Assembly (NCBI GenBank): GCA_000017645.1
Contig: CP000781.1
Span: forward strand, 806,001 to 870,000
Source: Xanthobacter autotrophicus Py2
GTDB lineage: Bacteria; Pseudomonadota; Alphaproteobacteria; Rhizobiales; Xanthobacteraceae
DNA length: 64,000 bases
Direction of reading: 5' to 3'
The notes under the pieces are model-generated. The model was not told where the DNA came from, ran no database searches, and saw nothing but the letters and a program-made list of their open reading frames with translations. This document shows positions 36,766-44,517 of the stretch, piece by piece (the first letter of the stretch is position 1; the number at the start of each line of letters is the position of its first letter). Made by a program: the position numbers and the translations under genes.

Positions 36766-36955
36766 CACCCGCCTCCTGCGTTGCGTAACGCGGGAGATTT
36801 TACCGGGCGGCGAAGCTGTTGGTGGCGCGCTCTTCGGCGGGGAACCGTCCTGCCGATTACGGGCGGCAATCGTGCGGTTGTGTTGCCCTGCGTCCCCCTC
36901 CGCGCACTCCATGATGCGACGGCGCACGCCAGACTGCGAAAGAGGCCGGGGCACC
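36766..36955. other. Non-coding 5' flank of the IS110 transposase with hairpin
   Basis: Immediately upstream of the transposase start lies a hairpin whose arms CTCC-GCGTT and AACGC-GGAG each carry one unpaired base (about 36772-36795). The remaining sequence is GC-rich without a gene. It is one of two places where the bridge RNA of the element could be encoded. Confidence 0.4.
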
Positions 36956-37717
36956 TCATCGCGGTTTTCCGCTGACGGTTCGCGCGACAAATAGGCCGGC
37001 TGACTGCGGCATGATCGCAGAAGCCTCGCGCACCGGAGTTGCTGCCGGATCGTCCTCCGAACGGCCTTCCGTCTGCGCTGGATCGGCGCCGGCAATGCGC
37101 TCATCGCGCGCAACGAACAATGGCGCACGAGTCCAAGCGCGAGCATCGGCCGTGGCGACGGTGATTGCGCCGGGTAGATCACCGCCGCCGAAGGAAGGGA
37201 GCAAGGCGGCGACATACGCTCGGGTCTCGGCCGGCAACGGGCGGCCCGCGAGATACTCTTCGTATCGCCCTGGTCCGGCATTGTAGGCCGCGAGAAAGCC
37301 CGGCGAACCGTAGCGATTATACATCTCGCGCAAGTACGCTGCGCCGGCCAGGATATTGTCGCGCGGATCATAAGGATTACGTTCGAGTCTGTGGCGGACG
37401 CGCAGCTCCGCCCAAGTATCCGGCATGATCTGCATCAGGCCCATCGCGCCGGCGGAGGAAATCGCGCGCACGTCGCCGGCGCTTTCAGCGCGCATGACGG
37501 CTCGAATCCAAGCGGCCGGGATGCGGAAACGCTGTGCGGCCTCGTCAATGTAGGCCGCGAACGGATGGGCCGGCGCCGTGCGCTTGGCCGGTCCATTCTG
37601 CGCGTTCGCTGTGACACTGAGCGGCACGGCGAGGAGCAGGCCGGAAAGGAGAAGGAAGCCTGTCAGTCGGACGGCGCTTGACCGCCCGACGACAGTTTGA
37701 TGGCGCGGGCCGGACAT
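36956..37717 (-). CDS. Lytic transglycosylase (conjugation-associated)
   Basis: A 253-residue secreted enzyme with a signal peptide (GFLLLSGLLLAVPLSVTANA) and an SLT domain: IPAAWIRAVMRAESAGD with the catalytic Glu, ISSAGAMGLMQIMPDTWAEL, ILAGAAYLREMYNRYG and FLAAYNAGPGRYEEYL. It opens peptidoglycan locally so the mating channel can cross the wall, like VirB1/TrbN. It follows the DUF736 gene by three bases and belongs to the 36956-40323 operon. Confidence 0.92.
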   Translation of the reverse strand: MSGPRHQTVVGRSSAVRLTGFLLLSGLLLAVPLSVTANAQNGPAKRTAPAHPFAAYIDEAAQRFRIPAAWIRAVMRAESAGDVRAISSAGAMGLMQIMPDTWAELRVRHRLERNPYDPRDNILAGAAYLREMYNRYGSPGFLAAYNAGPGRYEEYLAGRPLPAETRAYVAALLPSFGGGDLPGAITVATADARAWTRAPLFVARDERIAGADPAQTEGRSEDDPAATPVREASAIMPQSAGLFVARTVSGKPR

Positions 37718-37720
37718 CGT

Positions 37721-38056
37721 TCAGTCCCGTTCGCCGCGCTTGGGCGGGCGATTCCAGTGCAGGCTCCAGGCGGATTTGTCCTCGGCGGATTGGAAGAGGT
37801 TTGCGCGGATCGGCTGGGCCAGCGTGGGGTCGTCGATCTGCAGGGAGACGTAATCGCCGGCCTTTTCGCCGGTGCGTTTCCATCCCGCGCCGATTTCGGG
37901 TCCGTCATCGTTGACGTGGTGAATACGATAGTCCGGCGCATTCTCGGCGTCGGCGTGCTCGGCGGGGATGAGCACGATCTCGACATCGAGCGAGAGGGTG
38001 CGAATGTGGCCGGCGTAGCCATTCTTCGTTCGCGTGAATTCGCCAATCTGCGGCAT
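37721..38056 (-). CDS. DUF736 protein, copy 1
   Basis: A 111-residue protein with MPQIGEFTRTKNGYAGHIRTL, DVEIVLIPAEHADAENAPDYR, GPEIGAGWKRTGEKAGDYVSL and RANLFQSAEDKSAWSLHWNRP, the DUF736 pattern. Usually near transfer or replication genes in alphaproteobacterial elements; function unknown. A second, more diverged copy is at 42236-42562, so the element carries two paralogues. Confidence 0.9.
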   Translation of the reverse strand: MPQIGEFTRTKNGYAGHIRTLSLDVEIVLIPAEHADAENAPDYRIHHVNDDGPEIGAGWKRTGEKAGDYVSLQIDDPTLAQPIRANLFQSAEDKSAWSLHWNRPPKRGERD

Positions 38057-38101
38057 GGGAAGGCTCCTTTGCTGTGCGGTGAAGTCGGATAGGCGCGTCG
38101 T

Positions 38102-38647
38102 TCACCGCGTGGCGGCGCGCCATTCGAAGCGGCCGCGGCCGTCTTCATCGGTCCACAAAGGTGTTGCGCGACCGATGATCGAGCGGATGGAAATCGGACC
38201 GAAGTAGCGACCGTCGAGGCTGTCCCCGACGGACCAGTTCATGAGGAAGATTTCGTCCGCGGCGATGCGTCGGCAGCCTTGCCAGACCGGCAGTTCGCGG
38301 CCGAGCCGATCGCGTTCGAGCGCCTCGCCCATCGCGATGCCATCGATCGTGATGCGAGCGCCGGTGCGGCAAACCCGTTGCCCGGGAAGAGCGGCGACGC
38401 GTTTCATGAGGGGAACGCCGCGCGGCACGTAGTCACGCTCGGCGAGGAACGATGCGAGCGGCTCAGGGGCGTCCACGGCGACGAGGTCGGTCACTTCAAG
38501 GCGCGGCGACCGATCGAGCGAATAGAGTCCGATCGGGGTGCTGGCGGACGCGTTCCAGATCAGCCAGGGCGTGATGTGGATGAAGGACAGGCCACCGATC
38601 AGCATCACGGTGAAGTACGTCGTCATGACGTAGCCGAAGCGGGTCAT
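38102..38647 (-). CDS. traF: TraF-like S26 signal peptidase
   Basis: A 181-residue membrane peptidase: N-terminal helix (VMTTYFTVMLIGGLSFIHI), NASASTPIGLYSLDRSP around the catalytic Ser, GVPLMKRVAALPGQRVCR with the catalytic Lys, and the final GDSLDGRYFGPISIRSIIGRATPLW. TraF of IncP plasmids matures and cyclises the TrbC pilin. It overlaps the DUF2840 gene by four bases. Confidence 0.88.
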   Translation of the reverse strand: MTRFGYVMTTYFTVMLIGGLSFIHITPWLIWNASASTPIGLYSLDRSPRLEVTDLVAVDAPEPLASFLAERDYVPRGVPLMKRVAALPGQRVCRTGARITIDGIAMGEALERDRLGRELPVWQGCRRIAADEIFLMNWSVGDSLDGRYFGPISIRSIIGRATPLWTDEDGRGRFEWRAATR

Positions 38648-39150
38648 GGCTCGACCCTTCGGCGCAAAAGGATGCCCCGATGCTGTTCGACCGTGTAGCT
38701 GCGCGGCTCTTGGCCGGCAGCGAGACGATTGTGGACGTGCCGCCAATGATGCGGCGAGACCTCGGCGGGATTGATGCCGATCGCTTCGATCGCATCAACG
38801 ATTTGCAGAACGCGTTCGACTTTCGGCCAGCTCTCGGCCTTCAGCAGGATATCGCCGCCGGGACGCACAAAGGGCAACGTCTGATAGGGTTCGCCCGGCG
38901 AGATCGCGCGCACAATGTCGATGCGGGAGATAATCGTCCCGAAGTCGTTGGACGCCCAACGAACGAAGGCGAACACGCTATGGGGCGGGAAGCTGACGAC
39001 GCGCCGACGGCGGTCGAGAATCTGTTCGTGGACGTCCTGACCGAACCTGATCCAGTATTCGATCTTCTTCTCAAGCCAGGTTAGCTCGACATGGGTCAGA
39101 CCAACTACAGTCGGCGTCGCCACGCGACGCAAGTCAGGAGCGCCGTTCAT
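38644..39150 (-). CDS. DUF2840 protein
   Basis: A 168-residue soluble protein: THVELTWLEKKIEYWIRFG, VVSFPPHSVFAFVRWASNDFGT, IDIVRAISPGEPYQTLPFVRPGGD, VERVLQIVDAIEAIGINPAEVSP. This is DUF2840, always next to traF and parA in these operons. Function unknown; the constant position suggests a role in transfer or its regulation. Overlaps the genes on both sides by four bases. Confidence 0.88.
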   Translation of the reverse strand: MNGAPDLRRVATPTVVGLTHVELTWLEKKIEYWIRFGQDVHEQILDRRRRVVSFPPHSVFAFVRWASNDFGTIISRIDIVRAISPGEPYQTLPFVRPGGDILLKAESWPKVERVLQIVDAIEAIGINPAEVSPHHWRHVHNRLAAGQEPRSYTVEQHRGILLRRRVEP

Positions 39151-39401
39151 GGCGTACCTCCTTCGGCCGGAGAAAATTCGCGGGCGAGCAACTCGCGCAG
39201 CATGTCCGCGACCGTGACGCCGCGCTGGAACGCGGCGATCTTGATCTGGCCGCGCAGGTCGGGCGTAACGTCGATGGTGAGCCGTGCGGTGAAATTCGTG
39301 GCACCACCGCCGCGCGCGGAGCGCGGTTCGGGCGCTTTCACCCAGCTTTCGGGATCGGCTGGACGTGCGGTGAAGGCGCGCTTGTGGGATCGCTCTGTCA
39401 T
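39147..39401 (-). CDS. Ribbon-helix-helix partner of ParA
   Basis: An 84-residue protein with a basic, disordered N terminus and a C-terminal ribbon-helix-helix: NFTARLTIDVTPDLRGQIKIAAF, QRGVTVADMLRELLAREF. Small RHH proteins coded next to ParA are the centromere-binding partners of type Ib partition systems. Here it directly follows ParA with a four-base overlap. DNA binding is inferred from the fold. Confidence 0.82.
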   Translation of the reverse strand: MTERSHKRAFTARPADPESWVKAPEPRSARGGGATNFTARLTIDVTPDLRGQIKIAAFQRGVTVADMLRELLAREFSPAEGGTP

Positions 39402-40036
39402 GGCGCGATCCTCCCGGCCTCAGCGCATAACGCTGTGATCTCGCGCGCGCCCGGGCTGTGCTCATTGATTTCCGAGACGAGGCGCCTGGACCGCGCTGCG
39501 TCTGCAAAGGCGACGCGCTGGCCGATAGTGCTGGCGAGTACGGGCGGATCGTGATCGGCGAGCGTCTCGGCCGTCTCGCGCGCGATGACGGTGCGCGCGC
39601 CACATCGATTCAGCACGAAACGGGCGGCAAGATGAGGGCGATATATCCGCGCCTCGCCGAACAGCGAGAGCATTTCCGCGGAAGCCCAGCCATCGAAAGG
39701 CGATGGCTGCACGGGGATCAGCACGACGTCCGCGGCAAGCAGCGCAGACCGCATCAGGCTGGCGACACGCGGTGGCCCGTCGATCACCACATGGTCGGTG
39801 CTCCGCGCCAGTTCAGGTGCTTCGCTATGAAGCGTATCTCGCGCCAGGCCGACGACGTCAAACAGCCGTGTCAGACCCTCGCGCGCACGCTGCTGCGACC
39901 AGTCGAGCGCCGAGCCTTGCGGATCGGCGTCGATGAGAATGACGCGCTTTCCTCGCCTAGCCCATTCGCCAGCGAGATGCAGCGCGAGCGTCGTCTTGCC
40001 GACACCACCCTTCTGATTGAGAAGCGCCACGATCAT
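39398..40036 (-). CDS. parA: ParA-family partition ATPase
   Basis: A 212-residue ParA of the short (type Ib) class without an N-terminal HTH: MIVALLNQKGGVGKTTLALH (deviant Walker A with the signature Lys), VILIDADPQGSALDWSQQR, DHVVIDGPPRVASLMRSALL. Drives segregation of the element or positions the transfer machinery. Overlaps both the AlpA-type gene and the RHH gene by four bases. Confidence 0.9.
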   Translation of the reverse strand: MIVALLNQKGGVGKTTLALHLAGEWARRGKRVILIDADPQGSALDWSQQRAREGLTRLFDVVGLARDTLHSEAPELARSTDHVVIDGPPRVASLMRSALLAADVVLIPVQPSPFDGWASAEMLSLFGEARIYRPHLAARFVLNRCGARTVIARETAETLADHDPPVLASTIGQRVAFADAARSRRLVSEINEHSPGAREITALCAEAGRIAP

Positions 40037-40323
40037 GACGTGCCGCCACGTCGCATGAGCATCGCACCGGCCGGCGCCGCCTGTGGCTTCGCCGGGTGAA
40101 CGACACCGTGGCCGGGGTCCGACGTCGACTGCCGTGTGCCGCGATCGGCCCAAGCCTGTAGGTCGTCGAGGGCATAGACAATGCGGCCACCCAGCTTGCG
40201 ATAGATCGGTCCCGTGCCGTAGGTACGGTGCTTCTCCAGCGTGCGGCCGGACAGACCGAGGAAGCGCGCCGCCTCGGGTGTGCGGAGATAGCGTGGCGGG
40301 GGATCGAGTCGCGCTGCTGACAT
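40033..40323 (-). CDS. AlpA/MerR-like helix-turn-helix protein
   Basis: A 96-residue protein: RYLRTPEAARFLGLSGRTLEKHRTYGTG, PIYRKLGGRIVYALDDLQAWAD is a winged HTH of the excisionase/AlpA type. Widely conserved as the first gene of the parA-RHH-DUF2840-traF operon in such elements, so it probably controls this operon. GGAGG precedes the ATG. Confidence 0.87.
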   Translation of the reverse strand: MSAARLDPPPRYLRTPEAARFLGLSGRTLEKHRTYGTGPIYRKLGGRIVYALDDLQAWADRGTRQSTSDPGHGVVHPAKPQAAPAGAMLMRRGGTS

Positions 40324-40478
40324 TGGAGCCTCCGGGTCGTTGGCCGCGCCGTCGGCGTGCGGTGGCGAAGCAGCGACCACGATGGCGAACCACCGGCGTC
40401 AGGGTGGATGACGGAGTGAGACCCCTGTGTGTGCGTACCCCCTTGCGGCCATCGAACCGATGGGCGTGGGGCGTAGGT

Positions 40479-40988
40479 TCAGCGGCCTGCCAGCAAGCGG
40501 AGATAGCCGCCGCGCACCATCGTCTCGGCATCCTTGACCAAGCGGATCGTCTGGGCGCGGATGGACGACGTTTTCCATTCGGTCGCGGATTGCTGGTGCG
40601 TTTCGAAGAGTACCGCGGCGATCTCGCGATACGTGGCGCCGGAGGATCGGCCGTCTAACGCACGCACCATGCGCACCAGCCGCAGGCGGTAGCGTGGAGT
40701 AAGCGCGAGCGCGCGTGGTGGCGGACCGGTCGCGCGTCCGAGCAGATGCCGCTGGAATTGGAGTGCCGCTTCGGCGCGGATGTGGAAGCTATCGTCGAGC
40801 GGCAGTAGCACCGCAAGGGGTTGCGTCGGTTCGATGGCGCCGACAACCAGATGAATATCACCGCCGGGGTGAGGCAGCACGATCGCGGCTCCGCCGCCGC
40901 GCCGTCTGTCTGTGGTGGCTAGAGTCAGATCGAGTTGTTCGAGTCGTCGAGCCATCCGAAATACCGCTGGCGCGGCTTCGAGTAGCAA
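40479..40988 (-). CDS. DUF2285 protein, frame-split from its N-terminal domain
   Basis: The frame reads LLLEAAPAVFRMARRLEQLDL, DIHLVVGAIEPTQPLAVLLPLDD, RYRLRLVRMVRALDGRSSGATYREIAAVLF, the DUF2285 family (replication-initiator-like regulator of alphaproteobacterial elements). The homologous sequence continues in this frame upstream (FLIDPDRSAHETTIFWRPEY) to about 41070, but the only starts are rare codons, and the normal N-terminal domain is in another frame (41029-41259). Either a real frameshift at the GATCGATC repeat split the gene or two proteins are made. The 98 bases before the next gene to the left hold nothing recognisable. Confidence 0.7.
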   Translation of the reverse strand: MLLEAAPAVFRMARRLEQLDLTLATTDRRRGGGAAIVLPHPGGDIHLVVGAIEPTQPLAVLLPLDDSFHIRAEAALQFQRHLLGRATGPPPRALALTPRYRLRLVRMVRALDGRSSGATYREIAAVLFETHQQSATEWKTSSIRAQTIRLVKDAETMVRGGYLRLLAGR

Positions 40989-41028
40989 TACGCTGGCGAG
41001 GTACTCGGGACGCCAAAAGATCGTGGTC

Positions 41029-41259
41029 TCATGAGCGGATCGATCGGGATCGATCAGGAAAGCGCAATCCCCATTGCGGGGCGGTGCTCCTTTGTCGCGA
41101 TGTAGCGCCTGGCTGGCTTATTGGGGTCCTGTGCAGGCTGTCGTACTCACTGCGGTAGTCGGGATTGCGGCGCAGAAATTCCCACGCGAATCCCTGCCGC
41201 TCCAGCCGGTTAAGGGCGCGTTCGGTCTGCTCTAATCGCCAATCGAGCGGCTCGGCCAT
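41029..41259 (-). CDS. N-terminal regulator domain normally joined to DUF2285
   Basis: A 76-residue frame: WRLEQTERALNRLERQGFAW, EFLRRNPDYRSEYDSLHR and APQWGLRFPDRSRS. The AWEFLRRNP..Y motif and WGLRF are the signature of the DUF6499-type domain that in many relatives is fused to, or overlaps, DUF2285. It ends where the DUF2285 frame has become homologous, at a run of GATCGATC-type repeats, which favours a slip of one base or a programmed frameshift. Confidence 0.65.
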   Translation of the reverse strand: MAEPLDWRLEQTERALNRLERQGFAWEFLRRNPDYRSEYDSLHRTPISQPGATSRQRSTAPQWGLRFPDRSRSIRS

Positions 41260-41385
41260 ACGCGTCTCCTCGTCCGCGCTCAGAGTGGCCCCCTGCGCGC
41301 GCAGAGTTGCTGCCGACGAGACATGACGGAAGTCCCTGAATCTGGACGGCGCGATGCCTTCCACAACCGGGAGGAGAGCCCTATT

Positions 41386-41661
41386 TCACTGCGCCCGGGG
41401 GCGGAGGAGCTCGCGATAGCCGGTCGTTGTCATCCAGCGCGCGCGGGCGAGGTGGGTTTGATGCATGATGCGAGCGCGTTCAGGGTCACGTTCGGGGTCA
41501 AGTCCGAAGATGATCTGCACTGCCTCACGCCAATCAGCGCCTTCCGCGTCGGCGTCCAGCAACCGTATATAGGCGGCGAGATGGCTTTCATCGTAGGCCG
41601 TGAGACGGTCGCTCTCGGGCGGACGATCTTGGAAGGCAATGGCGGTCATTGGCGCGTCCAT
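41386..41661 (-). CDS. Conserved hypothetical protein beside DUF2285
   Basis: A 91-residue soluble protein: AIAFQDRPPESDRLTAYDES, HLAAYIRLLDADAEGADWREAVQI, ARIMHQTHLARARWMTTTGYRELL. I know it only as a regular companion of DUF2285 genes. No catalytic motif. Start is uncertain between the first ATG and one 12 bases on. Expression probably comes from the leftward promoter in the 41784-41816 palindrome. Confidence 0.7.
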   Translation of the reverse strand: MDAPMTAIAFQDRPPESDRLTAYDESHLAAYIRLLDADAEGADWREAVQIIFGLDPERDPERARIMHQTHLARARWMTTTGYRELLRPRAQ

Positions 41662-41783
41662 CGTCCTTGGTTAATCGATCGTATCCGCAGCGCAACTGCA
41701 AACCAGACCGGTAGCTGAAATTTCCCGATGCTTTTCACGCATCGCGCCATCCCGCTGGCGGCATCGCGAGCAAGCGGCGTGGC

Positions 41784-41816
41784 CGTGTATTATAACACGT
41801 AGCGATATAATACACG
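41784..41816. promoter_or_regulatory. Palindrome with two divergent TATAAT boxes
   Basis: Perfect 10-base arms CGTGTATTAT (41784-41793) and ATAATACACG (41807-41816) are separated by 13 bases. Each arm carries a TATAAT: 41806-41811 for the plus strand (XRE regulator, ATG 25 bases on) and 41789-41794 for the minus strand (genes leading to DUF2285 and possibly parA). It looks like an operator placed across two back-to-back promoters, probably bound by the XRE protein. Confidence 0.7.
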
Positions 41817-41835
41817 ATTGTCTCCTATCCTGCGG

Positions 41836-42123
41836 ATGGACATTCGCAGAATCTTTGGAGCCAACGTCAGGAGGTATCGCATCGCGGCCGGCCTGAGTCA
41901 GGAGGCGGTCGCCGTGAAAATGGGTGTGGACCGCGCTTATGTGAGCGGCATGGAGCGGGGCCAGCAAAATGTCACGCTGTTGACGATGTGGCATCTGGCG
42001 GAAGCGTTAGAAGTGAGGCCTGCCGCCTTTCTCGATGAAACGGTGGCTCCGATCCGCTTAACCGGATCGGCGGAAACGCGCAAAGCCGCAAAACCGCGGA
42101 CACGGAAATCCGGCGACGTGTAG
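41836..42123 (+). CDS. XRE-family transcriptional regulator
   Basis: A 95-residue protein with a Cro/C1-type HTH: IRRIFGANVRRYRIAAGLSQEAVAVKMGVDRAYVSGMERGQQNVTLLTMW, then a basic tail (TRKAAKPRTRKSGD). It is transcribed away from the DUF2285 side, and its start lies 20 bases after a perfect palindrome containing promoters for both directions, so it most likely represses itself and the opposite operon, acting as the transfer/maintenance switch. I chose the ATG at MDIRRIF. Confidence 0.88.
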   Translation: MDIRRIFGANVRRYRIAAGLSQEAVAVKMGVDRAYVSGMERGQQNVTLLTMWHLAEALEVRPAAFLDETVAPIRLTGSAETRKAAKPRTRKSGDV

Positions 42124-42188
42124 GGTCGAGTCTGCTCAAGGTTAGCCGCTCGGGTCGTCTGAAAGCGGCTTCGCGAGCTTTGCAGAAT

Positions 42189-42227
42189 CGAAAAGACGAA
42201 CCCCGCCCGAGGATCGGGCGGGGTTCG
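42189..42227 (-). terminator. Strong intrinsic terminator after DUF736
   Basis: A perfect 14-base stem (CGAACCCCGCCCGA / TCGGGCGGGGTTCG) with a three-base loop, followed on the minus strand by TCTTTTCG. It ends the DUF736 transcript and, because it is symmetrical, may also stop the converging XRE transcript. Confidence 0.85.
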
Positions 42228-42235
42228 CGGGCGGG

Positions 42236-42562
42236 TCAGTCGGCGCGGCGGCCGTTGGGACGAGACCAGATCAGGCTGTAACCCTCGCCGTCCTCGTCAT
42301 CGAAGAGGTTGGCGTAAATCGGGGCGGTGAAGCTCGGATCGTCGAGCTTGAGGCCCAGGTAATCGCGGCCCTCGTTGCTGCGCTTGGACCAGGCGGCGCC
42401 AATCTCGACGCGGCCGACGAAGACGCGGTGGCTGGGGGCGTTGTCGCCGGAGCGGTTGGCCTCGGGGACGATGCGGACGTTCTTGGCCTGGACGCTGAGG
42501 GTGACGATTTGGCCCGTGAACTCGTTCGCGCCGGACTTCTTGAAGGTGCCGATGGTCGCCAT
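42236..42562 (-). CDS. DUF736 protein, copy 2
   Basis: A 108-residue DUF736 protein: [89 protein letters not shown] precedes the ATG and a strong terminator follows, so this is a single-gene unit, unlike copy 1, which lies in the traF operon. Function unknown. Confidence 0.92.
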   Translation of the reverse strand: MATIGTFKKSGANEFTGQIVTLSVQAKNVRIVPEANRSGDNAPSHRVFVGRVEIGAAWSKRSNEGRDYLGLKLDDPSFTAPIYANLFDDEDGEGYSLIWSRPNGRRAD

Positions 42563-43035
42563 GATAGTTCTCCTTGAACTCTGTTCCGAGCCCGCACCAT
42601 TGCGGCCTCGATGGCGATCGACAGGCCGGAGGCGATCGACGCGGCATCTGCTCGCAGGCCGTAGCGCAGCGGAGGATGGTAGCCAGGCGACTTTCTTGTT
42701 TCGCGAGGAATGACGGCGCAGCCGGCAGGGGAAGAAAGCCGATCGGCGCCATTGCCGCATAGGCGGTCGAGGCGCAGCCGACCTTCGGCCAGATCAGCCC
42801 ATTGAAGAGGCCGTTTGGAGCGGTCGACCAGACAGAGACCGAGCAACGGAGAACGTGGCGACCTCGCTGCAACCGACGAGATCCCGGCAACGACTCACGC
42901 CGTCGAAGACGCGCTCTGAGTGCAGGCCTCGGTGCGGATCAGTCGTGAGTCGCCATTCCACGATCAGAGCATTAACGCCACAGACATCTTCACTGGTTGT
43001 GCCGCGCGACGGCTCTGCTGATCACGCGGGGCAGC
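42563..43035. other. Non-coding stretch with leader-like sequence
   Basis: No supported gene. The part nearest the DUF736 gene (about 42660-42770) shares AGCGGAGGATGG and neighbouring words with the leader of the DUF2493 gene (about 46608), so it is probably an untranslated leader of DUF736. The right half looks like decayed sequence. Confidence 0.4.
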
Positions 43036-43676
43036 TCATGCGGGCCGCATGAGGCCCCATAGATCGGTCGCGACATGAGCACAGATCAACATCAGCACAT
43101 CGCGCCGCCAGATGTAGAGGAGCGTCAGGATTCCGCCTGAAACCAAGGTTGTCGCTGCTGGCCCGGGTCCCCAGACGGGAAGATGCACGAGCACGAACGC
43201 GGCAAGGGACATCGCGCCTGCGACCAGGCATTCCCAGTGAGTCGTTCAAGGTGCTCGATGGCATAGCCACGGTACAGCCATTCCTCACCCGCGCTGACGA
43301 TCACGATGGCGAGCGCGAGATAACACCGTGGGAGCAGGCGAAACTGATCTATTCCCGTGTCGAATGAGCCTGCGTTCAGGTTCGTCAAAAGCGCAAAGGC
43401 CGCTGGCCCGAAGATAAAGATGAAGATGAAGAACAGGGCGACTGGCACAGCCCAGAGCGGTGACAACCAGCCAGAACGTCTGAACCCGACATCGCGCCAG
43501 CCAAGGCGTTCTCGGGCGGCGATCAATGCCACCGCCACGAGCAGCCCCAGGAACAAGCCAAGTGACAACGCGCGTGGCGTGAGCGTCTCTGGCTCGGAAG
43601 CAATTGCCGTCGACAATAGCGCTACGGCTCCGGGCCCGATCAGCGCGATAGTAATGCCAAGATACGTCACGTTCAC
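43036..43676 (-). pseudogene. CPBP intramembrane protease gene with frameshift
   Basis: The first part is a membrane protein with the CPBP motif EEWLYRGYAIEHLERLTGNAW. Near 43225 the frame breaks: the first frame runs into non-homologous sequence, while the expected continuation (AGAMSLAAFVLVHLPVWGPG, TLLYIWRRDVLMLICAHVATDLWGL) lies in the next frame. Insertion of one G after TGG would restore about 210 residues. CPBP proteins are membrane proteases linked to self-immunity and peptide processing. It may be a real mutation or a sequencing error. Confidence 0.7.
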
Positions 43677-43719
43677 TCGGTCCGCTCCAGCGGCTAGGCA
43701 CGGCTCGCAATCTACGATG

Positions 43720-44160
43720 TCAGCCGTGAGCGACGCTCCCGCCGGGCGATCCGGGCGTCGCCATCGTCGTCATCTTCAACAGTGCAGTGACGCCGACGGC
43801 GGTCGCGCCGATGACGGAAAAGGCGATCTGCCATGTCTCGGAGGGCATCGTGTGTTTCACGATACCGTGGGTGGCATGGTAGCCGGCAAGCGCCGCCGGA
43901 GCGACTAAGGCGAGCGCGATGCCGATCCGCAGCCAAAGCGGGCGCACGAAGGCGAGGAGAAGTTGGCCGACGCCATAAGTCAAAGCCGCTGCTACGGCGC
44001 CGACGATAAAGCCGCCGGGCCAACCGGCGCCGCTCTCATACGCCCACATGCCGGCGGCGACGCCTGCAAAGAGCGGCAGCGTAAAGACTGCGAGCGTGAA
44101 GAGTAGCCAGCAGAGCACGCCGATGGCTGCGATGCTGGCGAGGATGCCGATGAAGATCAT
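43720..44160 (-). CDS. Small polytopic membrane protein
   Basis: A 146-residue protein with about four hydrophobic segments (IFIGILASIAAIGVLCWLLF, AVFTLPLFAGVAAGMWAY, GGFIVGAVAAALTYGVGQLLL, LRIGIALALVAPAALAGYHAT). Of the type annotated as conserved hypothetical or ammonium-transporter-like small membrane protein on such elements; I cannot assign a function. GGGAGA precedes the ATG. A single-gene unit or co-transcribed with the broken CPBP gene. Confidence 0.75.
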   Translation of the reverse strand: MIFIGILASIAAIGVLCWLLFTLAVFTLPLFAGVAAGMWAYESGAGWPGGFIVGAVAAALTYGVGQLLLAFVRPLWLRIGIALALVAPAALAGYHATHGIVKHTMPSETWQIAFSVIGATAVGVTALLKMTTMATPGSPGGSVAHG

Positions 44161-44304
44161 GGTGATGGTCTCCCGTGAGAAATGTCTGACGGTCGCGCCT
44201 TCCACCACCACCACGGCGCGACGTAAACATAGTCGAAATCGAGCGAAAACGGGAGTGGAAATCCGATAGAACTTCCGCTCCCGCGAGCAATATCTTCGCC
44301 GTGG

Positions 44305-44472
44305 TCACAAGGCGAACGGATCGATTTCATGGATAATCACCGCCGCGTCGCCATCGTATTCGCTGGCGGGCATGACGGCGAGGCTGCCGTCTCCGGCCTG
44401 GAAGATGATGATCGCGACCATGAGCGTCGTGGCAAGGCTGAAGGCGAAGGCGTGAGCGTCGTTGAGGGACAT
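44305..44472 (-). CDS. Small membrane-anchored protein, paralogue of 7915-8079
   Basis: A 55-residue protein: MSLNDAHAFAFSLATTLMVA, IIIFQAGDGSLAVMPASEYDGD, then IHEIDPFAL. It shares the pattern hydrophobic helix-(F/Q)(E/Q)AGDG-MPA(N/S)E(F/Y)DGD-(L/I)(E/D)P with the 54-residue protein of the first block, and has the same leader hairpin. Unknown function; conservation of protein and leader in two places argues that both matter. Confidence 0.7.
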   Translation of the reverse strand: MSLNDAHAFAFSLATTLMVAIIIFQAGDGSLAVMPASEYDGDAAVIIHEIDPFAL

Positions 44473-44482
44473 CGATCCGGCT

Positions 44483-44517
44483 CCTGTTTCGAGCGGAGGA
44501 CCATCCCCGCTGACAGG
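44483..44517 (-). promoter_or_regulatory. Leader hairpin that overlaps the ribosome site, copy 2 of 2
   Basis: Outer arms CCTGT (44483-44487) and ACAGG (44513-44517) with an inner GCGG/CCCCGC pairing and the conserved GGACCATCCCC. As in copy 1, the last arm on the coding strand abuts AGGAG, the ribosome site. The sequence beyond the stem (CGAAGTGTC) is also shared with copy 1. The following 300 bases up to the next plus-strand gene hold no other feature that I can support. Confidence 0.5.
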
